From Lunasporangiospora selenospora (lineage: Eukaryota; Mortierellomycota; Mortierellomycetes; Mortierellales; Mortierellaceae): 14,130 bases of DNA. A program made the position numbers and the translations under genes. Under the pieces are notes generated by a model. It did no database searches. It was given only the letters and a program-made list of their open reading frames with translations, and had not been told where the DNA came from. Shown piece by piece: positions 8,001-14,130 of this stretch (position 1 is the stretch's first letter; the number at the start of each line of letters is the position of its first letter). Location of the stretch: assembly GCA_015680635.1 (NCBI GenBank), contig JAABOA010000513.1, forward strand, positions 1 through 14,130, read 5' to 3'.

Positions 8001-9034
8001 GGGCTCGATGAACGATCCAGGCATATCTAGAAGAGTGTCCTGTGTAGGGGAGGAGACTGAGAAGATACTCTCGTGGTCGCTGTCGTCTCTCAGGCTCTCC
8101 TCAAACTCTGAACCGTGCCCACTGGCAGCGCTCACATAGCCGTTGTCAAGAAGAGCGTCTATAGATAGCACAGGGCATGGGAAAAAAGACAAAAGTAGAG
8201 GCGGAGGACGGCTTCCAGTTAGTGTTGCGTCGTCTCTTGAAATAATGTCAAGGCCGATGGGTTTTCATATGTCACTGGCCAGGGCTGACAACGCACAAAC
8301 GTGCTGGCCCTGAAAATTAAAAAAATAAATAATATATGGACAATCATAAATCCAAAGACTGATTCCGCCAACGCATTGGCATATGTCAGAGGACATCCCA
8401 TCCAGAGGCCAAGAGGGACCAGGGTAATTCTGAGCACCGCTCTCAATACCTCTCCAGCGGCTCTATGGTAATCTCATGCCCATGAACCAGCAGATCGATC
8501 GAGGCCGGAGAGGGAGGGAGAGGGGAAGGGAGGGACAGTTCGAGAGTATTGATTTTCCATCGCAATCATACCTTCACCGACGGGGTACAGCTCGTCTTCG
8601 TTAAACTCGGATTCGTTGATATATCTGCCGCCGTTGGCACGGCGTCCGTGTTGGCCGGGGCGCCCCTGAGGTTGGCCATTCAAGTCAAAATAATCGACAG
8701 CCGTCAGCTCTGAATCATCGCTGGGTCCAGCAATCGGCGAAGTTGCGAATTCTTCTGGGACATAATCATCTGTCTCGAACACAAAGAATGCTTCTCCGGC
8801 ATCACCGACTTTCATTGGAAAGCTGATCGCCTGTCCATTCACTCTGACTTCGACAACTTTCTCCTGGGGTCGAAGAACGCTCAACTTTCCGAATCGAACG
8901 TGGAATGGTGAACAGGCGAGATCTCCATTGGGCTGCTGAACGACAATGATGTCGATGGCGCCTGAGAGCGTCGCAGGATTGATCTCATTGTAGAATTTAG
9001 TGACCGAGGAAAAGAAGTTTCCAACAGAGTACAT
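5006..9034 (-). CDS. PAH1: Lipin / Pah1-type phosphatidate phosphatase, eight exons
   Basis: This Mg2+-dependent HAD enzyme converts phosphatidate to diacylglycerol at ER and nuclear membranes and steers lipid flow between storage fat and phospholipids. Exons: 9034-8572, 8158-7760, 7661-7419, 7332-7228, 7118-6982, 6848-6612, 6517-5358, 5228-5006. All junctions are GT-AG and in phase, giving 988 residues. The N-Lip domain (1-~110) starts with an amphipathic helix and has VGDAGEAFFVFETDD, whose Gly80 matches the essential N-Lip glycine. A Ser/Asp cluster (300-309), a basic stretch (320-333) and RPPRRRKR (371-378), a likely nuclear localisation signal, follow. Next come a WTWGWGTLP motif, SLCGDDEF, and an ILADKRLVCYINGRFYSW block. 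The C-Lip/HAD domain has DIDGT (D756, D758), LYLTSRAIGQADYTR and GFGNRITDALSY. Trp942 in FWKSEFPKVD may match the conserved C-terminal Trp. The start has A at -3. Known relatives are controlled by phosphorylation and a Nem1/Spo7 phosphatase; the Ser-rich middle fits that. All key residues are intact. Confidence 0.95.
8159..8571 (-). other. Lipin intron 1 (413 nt), the longest in the window
   Basis: The donor is G|GTATGA at 8571 and the acceptor is CTATCTATAG at 8159. It is two to five times longer than the other introns here (86-196 nt). It holds a second strong acceptor-like TTTTTTTAATTTTCAG ending at 8310. Using that site would add a short frame that hits TGA after about 11 codons, so the outer acceptor is taken as the productive one. 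An open frame at 8219-8446 inside it is a by-product of the intron sequence. Confidence 0.7.
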
Positions 9035-9429
9035 TATGGCAGAGTAGCCTCAACCTCGAGGAGAGATGGGAGCGACTTGAGAAGAATTGAGTGGCGTGAG
9101 ATAGAGTTATAACAGCCGCGGCAGGGCAGGATGGGGACCAGGAGGAGAATCAAACTGACGTTGGAAAAAAGGGGTAGGGCGGAGAAGGGGCGAGTGGGTA
9201 GACTGGTGATGGTAATGGTGATGGTGAAGGATGAAGAAAAAAAAACCAAGAGAGAGTGACAGAGTCAAGAAGAAGGTCCTCAGTATGCCCGAACGAGACT
9301 GCTTCTGTGAACGCAAGCGGTAGAGCCGCTCAGCTGCCCAATGAAGTCAGCACCCGACACCTGGCAGTTGGCAAAAGAACAAAGCCGCTTTTTTTACATA
9401 ATTCTGGCTTAAGCGTTCATAGCGACGTT

Positions 9430-9465
<36 letters not shown>

Positions 9466-9804
9466 ACTGAAGCAGAATTCAGTAAGCGTCAGATTGTTCA
9501 CCCACAATAACCTTTCGGATACACATGCACTAGCGGGAATCATTCATCAACTTATCCTTTCGCCTGGTTTTCCTACATCACACAGCAGCCACACACACAC
9601 ACACACACGCAGGCAAAGACAGACACAGGCATGGACATCCACACACATGCACCAACACAGACATATATCCTCACACACACAAAGAGAGTAGGATGAAAGG
9701 AGAGTGGGAAAGAGGCCAGGCAAGGACGCAAACATTGAAGTCTGGCACTAAGATGAGCCATGTAAATATTGCGCCTTGCGCTATAAAAACCCAAATTGCC
9801 GTAT
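9035..9804 (-). promoter_or_regulatory. Lipin upstream region with simple repeats
   Basis: This 770-bp gap between lipin and the F-box remnant holds the lipin promoter and 5' leader. The proximal part on the minus strand is C/T-rich with T-runs, as often seen in fungal promoters. It holds an ACC-ATY trinucleotide repeat (about 9205-9228). The distal part is CA-rich. No clear TATA box, zinc-response or inositol-response element is recognised. Short open frames here translate the repeats and are not credible proteins. Confidence 0.5.
9590..9608. repeat. (CA)n microsatellite within a CA-rich stretch
   Basis: A pure CA dinucleotide run of about nine units sits in a wider CA/CAGA-rich block from about 9575 to 9682. 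Alternating purine-pyrimidine runs of this kind are hypervariable in length and can adopt Z-DNA. It produces spurious open frames on both strands. Confidence 0.9.
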
Positions 9805-10233
9805 CTATTGCATATTGCCCTTTCGTCGGATTCTCCCTTTCTTCCTGGAAGACACGTCTACCTTGACCATCGGCCACAGCCACTCGGCAGCCTTGGTGTT
9901 GTCGCCATCATTGTGTAGACCTCGGATAACTCGCAGCTTCGGCCAAGACTGAGTCATCCATGCCACCTCCTTAATACCGATACGCTGTGCAATCCTTTGA
10001 ACACACAACACTCGAAGGTTCTTCAAGCTCTTTAGTTGACCCATTGCACTTTCCAGAGTCATCTCGAGACACTCGTACTGATAATCCATTCAAATGGTGT
10101 GTTCACGAGTATACAGGTGTGTTTTATCCTTTGTATAATGCCCGAGATACAGCTCCTCGAGGTTTGTTAATCGGGAAAGACGTTCATAAACGTGTTGCTG
10201 GAGTTGCTTCCCTTGCAGGCTGCAGGAGTCCTC
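9805..10233 (-). pseudogene. F-box / leucine-rich-repeat protein fragment, decayed
   Basis: Read from 10233 downward, the frame encodes LQQHVYERLSRLTNLEELYLG, meets an in-frame TGA at 10092-10090, then continues as MDYQYECLEMTLESAMGQLK, SLKNLRVLCVQRIAQRIG, KEVAWMTQSWPKLRVIRGL, and stops at 9805. Evenly spaced Leu residues and the alternation of 'LxxLxxLRVL' and 'WPKLRVIRGL' segments are typical of the C-terminal LRR part of the large F-box-like families of Mortierellales, which in principle supply substrate recognition for SCF ubiquitin ligases. The fragment has no F-box. Further upstream the frame meets stops. An alternative reading CCA-TTT-GAA-TGG next to the TGA hints at a one-base frameshift at that point. 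The tail after RGL is basic and unlike the family. The piece from 10089 to 9805 is an intact 94-codon frame, but most likely it is a relic. An intron between the two halves has not been excluded. Confidence 0.7.
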
Positions 10234-11451
10234 ACCAGTCCACTACTACCATGTGGGTTCAACAATTCTGCGAGGTCCATCTCTCACTTGACCCGTAAAT
10301 GTCTGTTTAGTAGGCCCTATCCCAGAAACTCGTGCCTAATGCACCCTTGACCTTTGTTTGCAGTGTATTTAGCGTTTTCAATAGAGAAATATTTTTTGTT
10401 ACCCACCCCCTCTCCCCCTTTCAACCTATGGCACTTTTGTACGTAAAAAAATCAGTCCATCTAGGATCTCTCACGTTCAAGTGCTCGATGACCACACATT
10501 TGATATGGTATACTCGCTCTGACCCAGTCTGCCTACAAAGGCATGGCCATCAAAAGCCCACAAAGTTTGCTGTGAATGCTGTCTATTGTGGTTACTGCCT
10601 TGTTGTGTCCAGTAATCCACGAATCTCGTATAAAGATAGTTATAAAAAGCGACCTCAGTGGAGTGTGGTCTACTCCAGGCTCAATAGATAAACAGATTGG
10701 TGCACACTTTCTCGAGCCAGTGAAAAAGGTTTTGTTGAATAGCCCCAGTTCAAACTAGTGTTCTTGTCGGGAGAGCAAATTCTTTGCCATTGATCTGACT
10801 TGTGCTCTTTCTCGAGCTTATAGAGTTGCATGTATTTTACTTAGAATGTAACCTAAGTGATTCTCGGGCCAGAGGCCATAACAAGGTTGAGGGCAAGAGG
10901 GAGGGGTTTCTGGGGCCTTTTTATACTCTTTTTGCTTCACATGATGGCCATATTCTGGAGGGTCGAACCTAACACTCCGCCGATAGATGGTGGTTTGTAG
11001 GGTACAGAAAAGGAAAAATATATGGCCAAGGGAGGTGTGGTTCTTTCCGCATGATAGGGGTGATAGGGGCATTGGGGGCGGAGTGGGTTTATGGGTGTTG
11101 CACCAGCAGCGCTTACTGGTCCACATGTGTGTCCAGTCTCCTAAGAGGATGGTGTATCTTAGTGCACGGATATAATGTGAGGGGGATGTAATCCCGCATT
11201 CTTAGGCTGCTGAAGGAATTGATGGCATAATTAGGGGAGTATCCCGTCATGAATGGGAAACTCAAAGGGATAGTGCAAACAAAGCGATAGGGGGATGATT
11301 GGACCAGTGTTGGAGGGGAGGCCACGGGACGGAGAATGTGCCCATTCGAACAATTGGTCCGCGCGGTCAACCTTGGCTCCAGAAGAGTAATAGTTATTGT
11401 AATAGCAAATATATCGTCTGATATTGCTCGCTTCACACTGAAAGGCACCCT

Positions 11452-11802
11452 ATGCACGGGTTGAATTCGGTCCGACCTGAGAGCAGCGAGACAACATTCA
11501 AACCCGTTAACCTAATCTTTCAAGTGCGCATTCTCGCAGGTATTTGGTCCGATGTTATGAGGACTTGTTGTGACACATTTCAAAGCACCCTTAACCAAAG
11601 GAAAGGCACCGATACTCCATACCCCCAAAGCAAAGGGGTCTCCAACAAGGAGGAGATCGACCAGAGGCTAGCGGAGACCAGGCCCGAGCTATTCGAGAAC
11701 ATATCCCTGGAAAGCAGCAATGATGCATCGCAAAAAAGTAAGGAGCTATTTAGGGAGCGGGAAGGACAAGGAGAGGCTGACCAGTGCAGCAGTGATGGTT
11801 GA
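11452..11802 (+). other. Open frame with charged C-terminal half, unassigned
   Basis: I do not recognise this 116-codon frame. Its second half (from about 11641) is rich in Glu, Lys, Arg, Ser and Gln (for example EEIDQRLAETRPELFENIS and SQKSKELFREREGQGEADQ), more like a real hydrophilic protein segment than the other frames in this region. The first half has ordinary background composition. It could be a relic exon, or chance. No splice partner was found. Confidence 0.15.
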
Positions 11803-13373
11803 ATGGCCCCTGACTCATCCCAGGGACCTTTATCGAGACATGCTTGTCAGGCAAGGAGCCCAATGACAACAAACAGACATACGCAACAATATTTGAGATC
11901 AACTCCGTTTGTTATTGAATATAACCGAGCGAGTTATAATAGGATTGGAAAAAGTAAAAACTCCTTGTCGAGAAGCTTCGGAGTGAGTGGGCGAGTAGGT
12001 CAACGAGGGCCAAAGGCAAGGAGAGAGCAATCCTTTGGTATGTGCGAACCCACCCGACGCGTGTTGCATATCGGACCTGTCATTGCAGGCGCCTGAGGGT
12101 GCCACCCCTGTCTTAGTCTCGCCCCAGACCGGGTGAAGGAAATCTTTCGCTCCGGTCTTGGATAACGCTGAGTGGCAGGGTATTCGTTGATCACTGGTGC
12201 GGATCTTTATGCGCTTGGTTTTTGGTTGGGTTTTGGAGAGTGCAGAGGTTTCACTTCCTTGAGAGTTACAGTGCGTGGCATCTAAAGCCGACACAAAAAT
12301 AGTGATATTTCGTGGCCAGTGGTTTCCTTCCGCTCCACGGCCTCACGAAAGGGTCCCACACAGGGTCCGAGATTGGAGAGGTGTCTACGATTTGATCCCA
12401 ATAAAGTTTGTGCTGATCGCAAGCTCACTGCGTCTCTACCGAAATCTTTCTGGCAAACAGGCGTGGGAGGGTGGTGGATGAGGGCAAATGGCCCGGTTTT
12501 GCTTTCAATAGGGGGTTCCATTCTTTGACAGAGCGAGCCTGTGAAATTTAAGAACTTGGCTTATTTTGTAATCACAAATGCGTCAGCTCGACGGCAGGCG
12601 TGGGACCAAACAAGTCTCGTAAGACTTGCGTGCGAAGCAAAATCAGCCTTGAAGGCTTGGAAAATGTGCGCCTGGCAGGGTAACAGAGTATTAGTTCTGC
12701 TCCGTCTGAAACAACCCGGAAAAACGAATGGAAGACACCATCACTCTTACAGAGGGGCTGCATTGTGGTATCTAGTCCGTGAAAATTTGTCTTCTTTATG
12801 GCCAAAGTCCTTTGCTTGAAAGTTGAGCATGAGAGGGAGGGTGGCAGTAATCCTAAAAGGAGGTTTTGGCATTTTCTTTGTCATTGCCGACTAACAAGTC
12901 CTTGGACACAGAGAGATCCAAGTGAGGGCCAGCAACTGCCTATCATAGCACTAACCACATCCCAACCAAACAGCTGGAAAGTCCACTTGCGATATGTCAT
13001 GAATGACTCCTTGTACTCAAAGGGAGCTGGCGATCGCAAATACAAAATTAAGGGAAACTGAGAGTACAATAATTTCTGCTACCCTTGTTCGTGCAGCTGT
13101 ACCATGCGCAAATGAGCATCCATAATGTGCAAGGCTCAAGGTCTCCCTATTACCCGATGTATGTCGGACTGAGCTGCAGAGTGAAGTGCAAAGTAGGATG
13201 CGAGGGGCGGCGCACCTTACATTCGGTGCTAATTAGACGTCCTGCATCCGTCATCATTTTAAACGGGGTCTACTTATGCAACGCGGGGAGTTTACATCCG
13301 AAGGTTGGCCAATGCAACTTTGTTGTGGAGCAATGGAGCTTAACAGTTTCATTTCAATAGCGCGCCGAATAAT

Positions 13374-13400
13374 CCACTACCCTGGAACGTCGGGTAGTGG
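13374..13400. repeat. Perfect 9-bp inverted repeat (hairpin)
   Basis: CCACTACCC (13374-13382) is followed after a 9-nt loop by its exact reverse complement GGGTAGTGG (13392-13400). The stem does not extend outward. No T-run or gene end lies next to it, so a terminator role is not supported. Confidence 0.6.
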
Positions 13401-14058
13401 TGTTCCCTCCTCCACTGTGGGCGTTTGGTAGTTGGTACCCTCTTCACTCCTTTCTCGCTGCCTAATATGGTCCACCTGATCGTGCTCTTTCGGAGGAAAG
13501 CACTCTCTAGGGGGGCCATGCATGATCTGAAGGACGACAGCATTTGGACCGGCTCTTGGTTGTTTGTTGAATCGACTCTTATCCCCCTTTCTCCCTCCCG
13601 GTGGACCTCTACCATGGTCGTAGATAGGGTATATAGCACGGCATGGTCAGTGCAAGCGACTGAACGCAGTCAGCTCACCAATTAGAGTAAAAGCGGGCGG
13701 CAAAGGGGCGTTCAGCAAGGAGAGCAAAATTTGGAGTGATGCATTTGGTCTGACATGAAAATAACTGCAACACCAAGTGGGCGTCAAGATGGAGGTCCAT
13801 GGCTGTGGTTCAGGCGTATTTTGCTGCTCTTCATTTACTGCACGATGGTGTGTGTGGTTGGACAAGACCTCTCCAATCGTGGTCTCCATTTTCGTCACAG
13901 TCCTCCGACTTTGGAGTAGCTTACCATGTACATGGGCGCTTGCAGAGGATCCTACAGGTCTGCTCCACTGAAGCCAAACATGCGCTCTGGAGGAGCTGGC
14001 AGGGGCGGCATAGGGGCATGTCCTGGATTTGCTCAGCGCATGCCAGTTGCCTGTTAGC

Positions 14059-14078
14059 TTTCTTTCCTCCCTCCCACT

Positions 14079-14125
<47 letters not shown>

Positions 14126-14130
14126 CTCTC
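14059..14130. repeat. Polypyrimidine tract with (CT)n microsatellite at window end
   Basis: From 14059 to the window edge the plus strand is C/T only, apart from one A at 14076. It includes an unbroken CT alternation of 33 nt (14088-14120) followed by five T and CTCTC. The tract runs off the window, so its full length is unknown. Confidence 0.9.

Larger units (their letters stand above)
10234..14058. other. 3.8-kb region without a recognisable gene
   Basis: Both strands carry only short open frames (up to about 130 codons) with frequent stops, and none of the translations shows a domain, a motif series or a splice-linked continuation that I recognise. On the minus strand at about 10420-10560 a reading containing VVIEHLNVRDPRWTDFF resembles F-box/LRR text but is bounded by stops, so it may be an older part of the same decayed gene. 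No tRNA, rRNA, LTR pair or terminal inverted repeats were found by eye. The region looks like degenerate intergenic sequence. Confidence 0.5.

Noticed and set aside
8219-8446. 75-codon minus-strand open frame with hydrophobic stretches
   Set aside because: It lies wholly within lipin intron 1, and neither phase nor splice sites allow it as an in-frame extra exon.
9034-9316. Two overlapping minus-strand frames upstream of lipin (rich in Thr/Ile, His or Ser/Leu/Phe)
   Set aside because: Their composition comes from the ACC-ATY repeat and T-runs in the lipin leader; they have no protein-like features.
9547-9794. Cys/Val-rich and His/Thr-rich frames
   Set aside because: They are translations of the (CA)n-rich block in different frames.
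12611-12628. CAAGTCT-CGTA-AGACTTG hairpin as a possible small RNA or tRNA-like element
   Set aside because: The 7-bp stem stands alone, without tRNA arms, internal promoter boxes or a T-run, so chance is the simplest explanation.

Overview
The window looks like nuclear DNA from an early-diverging fungus, most likely of the Mortierella group (inference). The genes have many short GT-AG introns. A GatC-type mitochondrial amidotransferase subunit is present, whereas budding yeasts use GatF. There is also a decayed F-box/leucine-rich-repeat gene of a style that is very abundant in Mortierellales. Between the genes lie many homopolymer runs and microsatellites.

Layout. 1-52 is the 5' part of a minus-strand tRNA-Ile(AAT), cut by the window edge. 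53-1689 is gene-poor and holds a long polypyrimidine tract, two direct-repeat pairs that each flank a short A-tailed segment, and a 10-bp tandem repeat. 1690-2468 (+) is mitochondrial GatC in two exons. 2747-4835 (-) is a Nup42/NLP1-type FG nucleoporin in three exons, convergent with gatC. 5006-9034 (-) is a complete lipin/Pah1-type phosphatidate phosphatase in eight exons; its stop lies only 170 bp upstream of the nucleoporin start. 9035-9804 is the lipin upstream region, with CA-rich simple repeats. 9805-10233 (-) is an F-box/LRR pseudogene fragment. 10234-14130 has no gene I can recognise and ends in a (CT)n microsatellite.

The three intact genes are housekeeping genes with unrelated jobs: mitochondrial Gln-tRNA synthesis, mRNA export at the nuclear pore, and diacylglycerol/phospholipid balance. 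I see no operon-like or defence-like system and no clearly novel system. The exon models were worked out by hand from splice consensus and reading phase. In the nucleoporin and lipin genes every junction closes in frame. All ten inferred introns in the window end in TAG.
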